DNA of 64,000 nt, taken from NCBI RefSeq assembly GCF_008795985.1, contig NZ_VMHP01000001.1:2170001-2234000 (forward strand). Reading direction: 5' to 3'. The notes under the pieces were generated by a model. The model saw nothing but the letters and a program-made list of their open reading frames with translations. It did no database searches and had not been told where the DNA came from. The position numbers and the translations under genes were made by a program. Every line of letters starts with the position of its first letter. Positions within the stretch are counted from its first letter, which is position 1. Shown piece by piece: positions 8,949 to 16,986 of the stretch. Origin of the DNA: Marinobacter halotolerans (lineage in GTDB: Bacteria > Pseudomonadota > Gammaproteobacteria > Pseudomonadales > Oleiphilaceae).

Positions 8949-9629
8949 ATGTGCGGCCGCTACAACATAATCGACGACCCGCTGGTTCAAGATCTTCTCG
9001 ACGCCCTGGGAATCTCTGTTAACGCAGAAACCCGCTTTAATATTGCCCCCGGAGCAAAAGGCCAGATTGTCTACGAGACAAATCAGGGCAGAACTCTGCA
9101 GGACGCTATCTGGTCACTGCTGATTGAACCCAAACCCAACGGCAGCGGCTACCGCCCCTCGCCCAAATACAGCACCTTCAACGCCCGGTCGGGCAGCCTG
9201 GGCACAAGCCCGCTCTGGAAAAAACGGTTTCATGCCCAGCGGGCCATCATCCCCGCGAGCGGTTTCCATGAGTGGACCGGACCGAAGGGCCACAAGCAGT
9301 GCTACAACATCCATCCGGTGGATAACGCGATTGCCTTTGCAGGCCTTTATGAACTCTGGGACTTCCAGGGCGACATAGTCCCCTCGTTTACCATCATCAC
9401 CCTGCCGCCACACCCCAGGTTCAGCCATATCCACCCCAAGAGCATTCCGCTGATGCTCGAACGGCAGGACTTTGACCTGTGGCTGGACCCGCAGATGACC
9501 AATACCGATCCACTGCAGCACCTGCTGAGGACCCGGATTCGGGAGCCGTTGTTGGTGGAGCCGGTTGAATCGCCGGGGAGTCTTGAGAAAGTGGGAGAAG
9601 GGGAGATTATTGAGGCGGATCAGGGGTGA
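8949..9629 (+). CDS. SOS response-associated peptidase family protein (SRAP; YedK/HMCES)
   Basis: 226 residues beginning MCGRY, so after Met removal Cys2 becomes the N-terminal nucleophile that forms a thiazolidine crosslink with abasic sites in single-stranded DNA. The other conserved positions are present: Asn78-Ala-Arg80, Glu108 in GFHEW, and His162 in the HPKSIPLML segment. Length matches E. coli YedK. It sits 13 bases after the solute-binding protein gene and may be read through from it, though no functional link is apparent. No LexA box was seen upstream. Confidence 0.92.
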   Translation: MCGRYNIIDDPLVQDLLDALGISVNAETRFNIAPGAKGQIVYETNQGRTLQDAIWSLLIEPKPNGSGYRPSPKYSTFNARSGSLGTSPLWKKRFHAQRAIIPASGFHEWTGPKGHKQCYNIHPVDNAIAFAGLYELWDFQGDIVPSFTIITLPPHPRFSHIHPKSIPLMLERQDFDLWLDPQMTNTDPLQHLLRTRIREPLLVEPVESPGSLEKVGEGEIIEADQG

Positions 9630-9772
9630 TCAGCTCCTGGTCTGACACCATATTTTGGGCGGGGATTTTTGCCATATATGGGCCGCTAGGGTCGCAAAGC
9701 GAGCATTCCAGCTTATGACTAACATCTTGCTCAGCAATGTCTGGAAAAGGGTTTCCCGTGAATCGTAATGAA

Positions 9773-10192
9773 CTATAACAACTGATTCAGTGTGTCTACG
9801 CTGTCGGGCCCTCCATCTATTCGAATACACTCTGCGGAATCTAATTCCCATGGAGCTGCGGACTTTGTATGGAGGTGAACTGCAACACGCGATTCGACCA
9901 ATTCATCTAGTAATCCTGCAGGAATCCAAACTACCCCGGTGCCTTCGAGCCTATTGGGAACTGGGCTACCGCATAGTGAACAAAAATCGTTGCGAAATCC
10001 GGTAGGTTTCTTGTATGAACTGATTTTGCTCTCACCCATTAACCAGCAGAAAGCCGCGGCCCTCACAAGAGTCGCGGCGTTGGCGGTCGTCCCTGTGGTT
10101 TTTCGGCACAATGAACAGTGACATTGATAGAGGTTCCGAATCTGTTCTTTAATCTCAAACTTCACCGCTCCGCAGAGACACTCGCCTTTCAT
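9773..10192 (-). CDS. GFA (CENP-V/GFA domain) family zinc protein
   Basis: 139 residues with the zinc-binding pattern of the glutathione-dependent formaldehyde-activating enzyme fold: Cys5 and Cys7 in CLCG, Cys24, Cys26 and Cys29 in CHCSLCRK, and Cys71/Cys74 in FCSLCGSPVP. Most members have no proven activity and 'formaldehyde-activating' should not be assumed. It is a single-gene unit with AAGG 8 nt before the ATG. The flanks (9630-9772 and 10193-10419) hold no recognised gene and are AT-richer than the core genome. Confidence 0.9.
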   Translation of the reverse strand: MKGECLCGAVKFEIKEQIRNLYQCHCSLCRKTTGTTANAATLVRAAAFCWLMGESKISSYKKPTGFRNDFCSLCGSPVPNRLEGTGVVWIPAGLLDELVESRVAVHLHTKSAAPWELDSAECIRIDGGPDSVDTLNQLL

Positions 10193-10419
10193 CGATCAAA
10201 CCTTTGAAAATTATTACCCAAACCTTGAAATTTTCACACGTGCCTAACTAAAGGCTACTTTGGCGTGGAAGGGAAAAATCTACCTGGTCGCAAAGCAAAT
10301 ATCCACAAGGCACTGTGCGCTGACAAAGTTTGGCATGAACGGTTGCGGGCGGGTGATCGAGAATGGGGCGAAGTGAATTGCCCTATCTCACGCCCGCATC
10401 TTTCATGGCACCTACACTC

Positions 10420-11073
10420 CTAGAAAGTATTCAGTACCTGCTGCACTTCCCGACGACGACCTGCGTCTGCCAATTCCCGGCCTGGTCGAGGCGCGGCTTC
10501 AAGAGCGTGAATCAGGTACTGCCTGGCTTGCTCTGATTTGCCTTGCTCGTGCAGGAAATCACCGAAAAAGTAATTAGGATCAATGCCATCCGGATTCAGT
10601 ACCAGGGCTTTTTTCAGGTAATCTTCCGCCTTTTCGTCGTCGCCGAACGACAGAGGCCATCCGGGGACCTGGTAGTAAAGGCTTCCCAGCGACGTGTAAG
10701 CCGAGCCTTCAAGTGCAGCAGGATCGATTTTCAGTGCGCCCTCCAGGCTGGCTCGAGCATCTTTCACTAACCCAAGAGCACCCAGGCCTCCTTTGGCACC
10801 CGCCCAGGTACTGAACACGATGCCCTGCCATATCAGCGGCTCTGCGCGACCGGGATGGTTGCTGACGTAGGCCTCAGTTTTGTCTGCCAGTTCCTCAAAT
10901 GCCCTGGTTTGCTCGTCCTCAGGCGTCTGGTACTGAGCTATTGCCCATTCCTGCTGAATAGTTAGCAACGCGTCTTCAAAATCCCCAGCTGTGGCGAGAG
11001 AACTGAACAATATCAAGCTTAAGCTCAGAACCCTGATGAATCGACCGGGCTTGCTTTTCAAAGGATTGATCAT
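10420..11073 (-). CDS. Exported TPR-repeat protein, last gene of the hemolysin/ligase operon
   Basis: 217 residues with a signal peptide (about residues 10-29, ending SLATA) and TPR-like helical pairs (for example ARASLEGALKIDPAALEGSAYTSLG and KAEDYLKKALVLNPDG). Probably periplasmic. The ATG overlaps the SDR stop in ATGA and its SD (GGAGGT) lies inside the SDR coding region, so it is coupled to the upstream genes. Its role in the cluster is unknown; TPR proteins usually serve as scaffolds or chaperones. Confidence 0.8.
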   Translation of the reverse strand: MINPLKSKPGRFIRVLSLSLILFSSLATAGDFEDALLTIQQEWAIAQYQTPEDEQTRAFEELADKTEAYVSNHPGRAEPLIWQGIVFSTWAGAKGGLGALGLVKDARASLEGALKIDPAALEGSAYTSLGSLYYQVPGWPLSFGDDEKAEDYLKKALVLNPDGIDPNYFFGDFLHEQGKSEQARQYLIHALEAAPRPGRELADAGRRREVQQVLNTF

Positions 11074-11849
11074 ATTGCACCTCCGCGCATGAACTGACGG
11101 ATAACGGGTAGCTGCTTTCGCAGCGCTCGATCGACTATCCTGGGCAAAACGCTGTTGATCAGTACAAACAGTCTTTCTGGCCAGCCCAGAAAGCGCATTC
11201 GGGCATTCTTATGAATGGCTCGAAGAATCTGGCTGGCAACCTCATCAGGCTTGTCGACCTGGTTCCCAAGCGCTTTGTTCATCTGTTCGACGGCAGCGGG
11301 GTTCATCGCCGTCGCCGTTGCTCTCGGCGCAACATAAAGAATGCTCAGATTCGAGTCGGCGACTTCACGGCGCAGAGCTTCGGTAAATCCTCTGAGCCCG
11401 AATTTGCTGGCACAATAGACGGCATAACCGGGGAATCCGATACTGCCGTAGGTGGAGCCGATGAAAGCCATCAAGCTTTGCTTTGTATTGCGCAAGCGCG
11501 GAAGAAAATGGCGAGCCACCAACATGGGCGCGCGCAAATTGGTATCAAGCTGCGTATCAATCATCGCCGTGTCTGTCTGTTCCAGAGACGCAAAACGGTT
11601 TTGACCCGCGCAATAAATCACCCCATCTATTTGCGGAAATCGCTCACTAATCTGGCCGAGCTGGGTCTCAAGCTCGGTTGTTTCCAGATCAAGAGTAACC
11701 ACATCGACCGTTTCGAGACCTGTCACGTTCGTTTGATGGCGACTCGTCACAATCACGTGCGCCCCCTCGCTCAATAACCTGGCAACCAGGGCACGACCTA
11801 TGCCGCCCGTCCCGCCAATCACCAGAAAGGTCCGATCATGCAACTTCAT
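11070..11849 (-). CDS. Short-chain dehydrogenase/reductase (SDR), NAD(P)-dependent
   Basis: 259 residues of classical SDR type. Residues 11-18 hold the Rossmann motif (GGTGGIGR), then the NAG-equivalent segment (YCAGQN), catalytic Ser in FIGSTYGS, and Tyr-x3-Lys in YCASK. The C-terminus is extended and basic with a hydrophobic stretch (RLFVLINSVLP), which could associate with membrane, as in reductases acting on long acyl chains. An AAGGAGG SD is 6 nt before the ATG and lies within the preceding gene; the two frames overlap by 14 bases. It likely reduces or oxidises the product of the upstream ligase/oxidase fusion. Confidence 0.88.
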   Translation of the reverse strand: MKLHDRTFLVIGGTGGIGRALVARLLSEGAHVIVTSRHQTNVTGLETVDVVTLDLETTELETQLGQISERFPQIDGVIYCAGQNRFASLEQTDTAMIDTQLDTNLRAPMLVARHFLPRLRNTKQSLMAFIGSTYGSIGFPGYAVYCASKFGLRGFTEALRREVADSNLSILYVAPRATATAMNPAAVEQMNKALGNQVDKPDEVASQILRAIHKNARMRFLGWPERLFVLINSVLPRIVDRALRKQLPVIRQFMRGGAI

Positions 11850-14001
11850 GGCAAGCCTCCTTGCGGTATTGAGGGAGTGGGATACTGTGCAGCATGTCGC
11901 CGTAAAGGCGGTAAACCATGTTTGACGAACGGATGATGGCTTCCTGATCTTCTGGCCGGGTAATGCCGCTCATCAGGCCTTTGAAAAATTCGAAATGATC
12001 CTGGTCCAAAGCGCCGTGGGAATACAGATAGCTGAAGGCTTCGGTCGGTAACTCCAGCTGCTGTTGGATTTGCTGGCCCAAAGGAGTCGCCAGCTCCACG
12101 GAGGTGCCTTCCAGCACTTGAACCATGCCGAAGAATGCTGCCGGGTTACCGCGGTTAATCTGGTCGTACAGATAGGCCACCATCAGTTCTATCGACTTGT
12201 CCGGCAGACCCTGCCGAACACTGGCTTTGTCCACACCACAGGCCTCAAGATCATTCAGAATCCATTCCTGGTGTCCGTATTCTTCGTCGATATACTCAAC
12301 CAGGGCCTTGCGGACGAACTCAAGGCGTTCTGGCAGTCGCCCACCACACGCCATCATTAGCGGTACGGTGTGTTTTACATGGTGAAAGGCTTGGGTGAGA
12401 AACCAGGTATAACTGTCCAGGTCAAAACGACCTTCCTGAATCGCCTGGATGACTGGAGCTTGCGATACATGCTGTCGTGCGACTGCTGTATCCTTCTGAA
12501 GACGTTCGAAAAAGTTCATATCAGCACCTCGTGTATTGAATTGAATGGTCGTGGCTCTGCCGCACAGCACCGCAAGATCGTCCAATAATCGTTGACGTCG
12601 CAGGCGGCCGTTTGCCGTGAGATAGCCACTCGCCTGGGTGAAGGGTTGATTCAGGCAGTGGACTGCCTGAAGCCGGGCGTAATCCGGCAGGTTGGAATTC
12701 AAAATCAGCAACTGGTCCCTAAGCTCTTTTCGATCTGGCATTTCTGAAAGCACCAAGAAGGCTTCAGGCGCAGCTTGTCCATCGCCAAACACCCAGGCCT
12801 GCGCGATCCCGGGGCATTGAAGCAATTCACTTTCCAGCCATTCGGGGTTGATGTTGCGACCAAAGCTGGTAATCAACAGGTTCTTGGCGCGCCCGTTCAC
12901 CCTGAGAAAACCATCGGATGTCATACAACCGAGGTCGCCGGTTGCAACCTCACGTCCTACGCCAGAGCCTGCTTCAGCGGTGTCATTCAGATAGCCGAGA
13001 AAGGTTTTGCCAGTGACTCGGATCTCGCCGTGATCATCAACACGGACTGACACATGGCCCAGCGGCCGACCAACCGATCCAAAACGTTCCAGCCCCGGAG
13101 CATTCAGCGACACCACGGAACCACATTCAGAAAGGCCATAACCCTCGTAAAGGGGCAGGTCCATCTCGCGGGCCTGACGCAAAAGGCCAGGAGATACCTT
13201 TCCGCCACCCACGGCCAAAAAACGAAAGCCCCGATAGCGGAGGAGTCCTGACTTCGCAGCCTGTACCAGCGCCATGGCTAACTCGGGCACAAGAATCAGT
13301 GAGTGAGGACGGTGATCGTTTATTGCTGAAGCCCAGCGGTTAACAGAGAGACCCGAGCTGCCTCTCATGCCCAGGTTTTGCATTGGCACAGAGGTAATCG
13401 TTGCGCCCATTAAAAGAGGCAAATAACCCCCTGCGATATTTTCAAGCAGGGTAGCCAGAGGCAGAGTGTTCAGGTGTTTTTCAATGCCAACCGCTGCTAA
13501 ACGATGAGCGAGGGCCTCGGTGGTTGCCGCCAGTTGGCTTTCCCCCAGACAGACGCCTTTGGGCGAACCCGTACTTCCCGACGTAAAGGTGATTTTGCAC
13601 GTGCCAGGTGGCAGTGAAATGCTGGTCCTACCAGCGTTAGACGTGGTGAAAAAAAGACCTTCGGCTAGTGGCCGTGCGCCTTCGGGCGCGTTGCCGACCC
13701 AGAGCACTCCATCCAGCGCTGCACATGAAGCGATATGATCGGTCTGCTTTCGGGAGAAAAACGGCGGTAGTGGAACACTCACGACTGAAGCCATCAGACA
13801 GGCGAGGTCAGCAACGTGCCACGCCTGCCCATTGTCTCCCGCCAGACCCAAACGCTTGAACCCGAGATCCGCCAGGGTGTTTGCGAGTACTTCCGCGTTT
13901 TGCCAAAGCTGGGCGCCGGTCGTTATTTTCGAACCGTCAGTCAGCGCCGGCTTTTCACGGTCTACCAACGCGGTTTGCAAGAGATTCCGCAACTCAGCCA
14001 T
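11836..14001 (-). CDS. Fusion of an adenylate-forming (AMP-binding) enzyme with a C-terminal haem-oxygenase-like (TenA/PqqC-type, putative diiron) domain
   Basis: About 721 residues. The first about 490 form an ANL-superfamily enzyme: P-loop ITFTSGSTGSPKG near 137-149, YGLSE, ATGD and INPEWLE motifs. The usual catalytic Lys near the C-terminus appears replaced by Arg (about residue 466, LTANGRLRR). From residue 495 (MNFFERL) on there is an all-helical domain with E-x-x-H (EYGHQEW) and D-x-x-H (DQDHFEF) motifs typical of iron-dependent haem-oxygenase-like oxidases. Start: the ATG at 14001 overlaps the hemolysin stop by 8 bases; a GTG nine codons upstream is possible. A strong internal SD precedes residue 495. 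A plausible role is activation of an acyl or amino acid and its oxidation; the substrate is unknown. Confidence 0.85.
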   Translation of the reverse strand: MAELRNLLQTALVDREKPALTDGSKITTGAQLWQNAEVLANTLADLGFKRLGLAGDNGQAWHVADLACLMASVVSVPLPPFFSRKQTDHIASCAALDGVLWVGNAPEGARPLAEGLFFTTSNAGRTSISLPPGTCKITFTSGSTGSPKGVCLGESQLAATTEALAHRLAAVGIEKHLNTLPLATLLENIAGGYLPLLMGATITSVPMQNLGMRGSSGLSVNRWASAINDHRPHSLILVPELAMALVQAAKSGLLRYRGFRFLAVGGGKVSPGLLRQAREMDLPLYEGYGLSECGSVVSLNAPGLERFGSVGRPLGHVSVRVDDHGEIRVTGKTFLGYLNDTAEAGSGVGREVATGDLGCMTSDGFLRVNGRAKNLLITSFGRNINPEWLESELLQCPGIAQAWVFGDGQAAPEAFLVLSEMPDRKELRDQLLILNSNLPDYARLQAVHCLNQPFTQASGYLTANGRLRRQRLLDDLAVLCGRATTIQFNTRGADMNFFERLQKDTAVARQHVSQAPVIQAIQEGRFDLDSYTWFLTQAFHHVKHTVPLMMACGGRLPERLEFVRKALVEYIDEEYGHQEWILNDLEACGVDKASVRQGLPDKSIELMVAYLYDQINRGNPAAFFGMVQVLEGTSVELATPLGQQIQQQLELPTEAFSYLYSHGALDQDHFEFFKGLMSGITRPEDQEAIIRSSNMVYRLYGDMLHSIPLPQYRKEACHEVA
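12519..12530 (-). promoter_or_regulatory. Internal ribosome binding site within the ligase-oxidase fusion gene
   Basis: GAGGTG at 12525-12530 lies 5 nt before an in-frame ATG (12517-12519). This ATG opens exactly at the domain boundary and would give a 227-residue free haem-oxygenase-like protein. The spacing and match are better than for the annotated start of the whole gene. Either the fusion arose by loss of a stop between two genes and kept the old start, or both a fused and a free form are made. Confidence 0.55.
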
Positions 14002-14686
14002 TGGATACCGCCCGTTCCGTGCCTGCACTCAACCATTGAGTCTGGTTGAGCAATCCTGCAGTTCTCAGATTCTGATAGCCTGCCTTTACGTTGGCGGCCA
14101 TAACCATCGGGCTCTGCGCGTAATAGCTACCCCACCCGGCTCCTCGACCGGGAAGGCGATCGGCACTGGCTTTCGCCAGCGGGAAGCAGTCGATACCCAG
14201 GCGCCGAAAACTGTTTCGAAGCGGCTCGGTTCCGGTGAACACAATCCAGTCAGCCAGATTCATCACCAGCCACAGTGCCAACCCCAAAAACAGGGGACGG
14301 CTTACCCCTGGCTCTACGCCGGCCAGATGGGCAATTTCCACAATGTGGCTGCGCGCTACCCCCGGCTCCTGCGCCAGGTAAGCCTCAACAGGCTCGTCCA
14401 GATAGTCTTCGAGGAAAAGCCTCTCCCGATCTGCGTGGCGCGCACCTACGGCCGCCAGTAACGTGCCTTTTTCGTTGATGAGCGCCAGTAACTGAGGTAT
14501 CGATAGGTTTGGGCGGGCACCATAGGACTGTTCGAAACGCCGCCGAATGAACTCGCTGATGGCTCCAACCGCGGCACTGCCCGGTGCCACTTCGCAAAGC
14601 AGTCGGCCAGATGTAATCACCTGGGGCTGGAAATCGCTGTTATCGGAACGCCACCTTGAAGACAGGGTCATTAGTTCAGACATCAT
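13994..14686 (-). CDS. Thermostable hemolysin family protein (T_hemolysin; GNAT-like fold suspected)
   Basis: About 230 residues resembling the Vibrio delta-VPH/thermostable hemolysin family: RRRFEQSYGA, INEKGTLLAAVGARHADRERLFLEDYLDEPVE, RSHIVEIAHLAGVEPGVSRPLF and LADWIVFTGTEPLRNSFRRLGI. The central pattern (E-I-x-x-L-A followed by G and a late F-x-x-L-G-I) is like acyl/acetyltransferases, so a small-molecule acyltransferase role is as plausible as haemolysis. No signal peptide is visible, so secretion as a toxin is doubtful. GGAG lies 5 nt before the ATG at 14686. It is the first gene of a four-gene overlapping operon, under the putative PmrA-type boxes. Confidence 0.8.
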   Translation of the reverse strand: MMSELMTLSSRWRSDNSDFQPQVITSGRLLCEVAPGSAAVGAISEFIRRRFEQSYGARPNLSIPQLLALINEKGTLLAAVGARHADRERLFLEDYLDEPVEAYLAQEPGVARSHIVEIAHLAGVEPGVSRPLFLGLALWLVMNLADWIVFTGTEPLRNSFRRLGIDCFPLAKASADRLPGRGAGWGSYYAQSPMVMAANVKAGYQNLRTAGLLNQTQWLSAGTERAVSNG

Positions 14687-14728
14687 TTGGACTCCACTCA
14701 TCGTTAGAATCCAAACTATCTGGGCCGA

Positions 14729-14745
14729 CTTAACGATCCCTTAAC
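14729..14745. promoter_or_regulatory. PmrA/QseB-like box 1 (CTTAAC-N5-CTTAAC)
   Basis: A direct repeat of CTTAAC at 14729-14734 and 14740-14745, 11 bases start to start, matching the published PmrA/QseB half-site pattern. It lies between the divergent hemolysin operon and the response regulator gene. On the minus strand it would overlap a -35 region, with a candidate -10 near 14713-14718. Confidence 0.65.
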
Positions 14746-14761
14746 CCTGGGAGATTTTTTC

Positions 14762-14778
14762 CTTAAGAAGGTCTTAAG
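14762..14778. promoter_or_regulatory. PmrA/QseB-like box 2 (CTTAAG-N5-CTTAAG)
   Basis: A perfect direct repeat of CTTAAG at 14762-14767 and 14773-14778 with a 5-base spacer, the textbook PmrA-box form. It is 61 bases before the response regulator ATG and close to where the -35 element of that gene would lie, which suggests autoregulation. Confidence 0.7.
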
Positions 14779-14839
14779 GTTTCTATGCCAAACTGTTCTT
14801 CACGTTGGTTGGTTCGCGCACGTTTTTCAGGAAAGAATC

Positions 14840-15532
14840 ATGCGGATATTGCTGGTAGAAGATGATCCGATGCTGGCGAAAACAATGCTCGGGATGCTCA
14901 AGGAAGGGAACGACACAGTGGATTGGATTAACGATGGTCAACAGGCCATGAACGCCATTCCCAACGAACACTTCGATCTGATCATCCTGGACCTCACATT
15001 ACCACGCGTGGATGGCCTCGATATATTGCGCTCACTTCGGTCCAAGGGCATCAGCACACCCATTATCATTCTGACTGCCCGAAGCGAGTTGAATGAAAAG
15101 CTTGAAGGACTGGATTTCGGCGCCGACGACTACCTGACCAAACCTTTCGCGATGGCAGAATTGAAAGCTCGTATCCGGGCAGTCACTCGCCGCGCTGATG
15201 GTCAGCCGCAGACGAGCCTGACCGTCGGGGTGCTAAATCTGGCTTCCGATTCGTCGACCTTATCCATCAACGGTGTGTCCGTCAGTTTGCCTCGCAGCGA
15301 ATACCAAATCATGCACTACCTGATGCGCCACGCAGACCGGGTTGCGACAAGACGCCGCCTTGAAGAGCAGCTGTATGGATGGGAACAAGGTGCGGAAAGC
15401 AACGCTTTGGAAGTGCATATTCATCACTTGCGCAAACGGATCGGTCGCTCCGTCATTCGAACGGTTCGCGGCGTCGGTTATCTGTTGGACAGCAAAGAGG
15501 CGGCCAGCATTGGGAACACCGCATGTCACTGA
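14840..15532 (+). CDS. OmpR-family response regulator, QseB/PmrA-like
   Basis: 230 residues. The receiver domain holds acidic residues (EDD at 7-9), phosphoacceptor Asp51 in ILDLTLP, Thr in ILTA and Lys101 in TKPF. The C-terminal winged-helix domain has the R-RLEEQLYGW and EVHIHHLRKRIG pattern typical of QseB/PmrA/TctD regulators. AGGAAAG gives a good SD. It overlaps its sensor kinase by 10 bases. The CTTAA direct repeats upstream fit this regulator class, so it probably controls itself and the divergent hemolysin operon. The inducing signal is not evident. Confidence 0.9.
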   Translation: MRILLVEDDPMLAKTMLGMLKEGNDTVDWINDGQQAMNAIPNEHFDLIILDLTLPRVDGLDILRSLRSKGISTPIIILTARSELNEKLEGLDFGADDYLTKPFAMAELKARIRAVTRRADGQPQTSLTVGVLNLASDSSTLSINGVSVSLPRSEYQIMHYLMRHADRVATRRRLEEQLYGWEQGAESNALEVHIHHLRKRIGRSVIRTVRGVGYLLDSKEAASIGNTACH

Positions 15533-16917
15533 CCCGCACCCTTACTCTGATGGTAACCACTTTGGTCCTGCTACTGGCAATGACAGCCGCTCTGTGGAGC
15601 TATTTCGAGAGCAATCACGAGCTGGAAGAGCTGTTTGATGCGGAACTGGCCCAAAGCACCCGTATCGTACAGGGCTTGGTTCGGTACCTGTCAGAAACCC
15701 GTTCGCCGGTCGAGCTGACCAGAACACTTCGAGAAACCCTGCAAATACCCCACGCTGCGCTCTCAGAGAGCGATTTCGGTGAGATACTTTCGGACGGATC
15801 CGGTCATAAATACGAAAAAAAGCTGTCGTTTGAAATCTGGACGCCTGACGGCACGGCGCTGCTGAATACGCTGTCCTCAGACGCAACGCCGCCGGCAATG
15901 CCTGGCTACCATTGGATCGACGCTTCTGGCTTCCGTTGGCGCACTTTCTCAATGCGTGACCCAGAAACCGGGTTCTGGCTGAGAACCGCTCAGAGAGAGG
16001 ATATTCGTGACGAGCTCAGTCAAGAGCTGGCGATGGGAAATGTTCTTCCGCTTCTTGTCATTGTTCCCTTGCTGCTGATCGCGATTCCGATTGCCATTCG
16101 TTCAGGATTTCAGCCTCTTCGTCGCCTCGAAGCGCCTCTGGCCGACATGGAACCACAGCATCTGTACCACCTCGACACGACAATAGCCCCCAAGGAAGTT
16201 CACGGTCTGGTCACCGCAGTGAATACCCTTCTTGGCCGTCTAAACGAGGCGCTTGCGCACGAACGCAGTTTTTCCGCCGACGCGGCCCATGAACTTCGCA
16301 CGCCCCTGAGCGCGTTACGCCTGAATCTCGAACATATGGCTACCCGACCCACCGAAGATCTTTCGGATCTGATGGAATCGGTTGACCGCATGACGCATCT
16401 TGTCGATCAGTTACTTCTGCTTAGCCGAATTGATCGCATCGAGAGTTTCGAGCGCTTACCCAATAACCTATCGGCCATCGTGGAGCAGAGTGTCGCGGAC
16501 ATTGCCCCGCTGGCCCTTAATAAACAGATTGAGCCAGTCCTGCACAGTGATCTGGCTGAGCTGACAGTGGACTGCAATTCTGCACTGATAAACACGCTGA
16601 TGCGATCAGTGCTGGCTAACGCGATCCAGTATGGTCCGTCAGGCTCAACCATCGATATCTCCATCCTCAAAGAGAAGGATAACGCTGAAATCTGGATATG
16701 CGATGAAGGCCCCGGCATCGCAGAGGAAGAGCGCGACCGCGCGCTCCGCCGTTTCAGCCGTCTCGATCAGAGAGTGGGCAAGGGATCGGGCCTCGGACTG
16801 GCAATTGCACGGCGGATTGCTGAACTTCACAACGGTCACCTTTCGCTTGAAAATAGACCGGACAATAGAGGTGGGCTTTGCGTGCACATCACCTTGCCAG
16901 TGGCGAACGACTCATGA
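15523..16917 (+). CDS. Sensor histidine kinase, QseC/PmrB-like
   Basis: 464 residues. One TM segment lies near 4-26, then a periplasmic region of about 145 residues, a second TM at 175-193, a short linker, an H-box with His256 in AHELRTPLSALRLNLEHM, and the N, G1 (DEGPGI) and G2 (GSGLGLAIARRI) boxes of the ATPase. The true start is the ATG at 15523, within the regulator's last codons; an upstream frame to 15379 only shadows the regulator gene. The neighbouring metal exporter hints at metal sensing, but the periplasmic domain shows no obvious ExxE iron motif. Confidence 0.9.
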   Translation: MSLTRTLTLMVTTLVLLLAMTAALWSYFESNHELEELFDAELAQSTRIVQGLVRYLSETRSPVELTRTLRETLQIPHAALSESDFGEILSDGSGHKYEKKLSFEIWTPDGTALLNTLSSDATPPAMPGYHWIDASGFRWRTFSMRDPETGFWLRTAQREDIRDELSQELAMGNVLPLLVIVPLLLIAIPIAIRSGFQPLRRLEAPLADMEPQHLYHLDTTIAPKEVHGLVTAVNTLLGRLNEALAHERSFSADAAHELRTPLSALRLNLEHMATRPTEDLSDLMESVDRMTHLVDQLLLLSRIDRIESFERLPNNLSAIVEQSVADIAPLALNKQIEPVLHSDLAELTVDCNSALINTLMRSVLANAIQYGPSGSTIDISILKEKDNAEIWICDEGPGIAEEERDRALRRFSRLDQRVGKGSGLGLAIARRIAELHNGHLSLENRPDNRGGLCVHITLPVANDS

Positions 16918-16925
16918 CTGGCTCT

Positions 16926-16956
16926 TTGACCCTATAGTTGCTACAGGGTTTAGAAT
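16926..16956 (+). promoter_or_regulatory. MerR-family (CadR/PbrR/ZntR-type) metal-responsive promoter
   Basis: TTGACC (-35, 16926-16931) and TAGAAT (-10, 16951-16956) are separated by 19 bp, the overlong spacing typical of MerR-regulated promoters. Inside is a dyad ACCCTATAG-TTG-CTACAGGGT (16929-16949), nearly identical to known CadR/PbrR operators. It begins nine bases after the kinase stop and drives the CDF exporter gene. No merR-type gene lies in the window. Confidence 0.88.
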
Positions 16957-16986
16957 GTCGGTCGCACCCAAGTAATAGAGAGTGCC

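Noticed and set aside
9630..9851. 73-codon minus-strand frame after the SRAP gene
   Set aside because: Overlaps the end of the GFA gene in another frame and has no recognisable features.
13994..14686. Calling the thermostable-hemolysin gene a secreted toxin
   Set aside because: No signal peptide or secretion gene, and the operon context is enzymatic; only the family name is kept.
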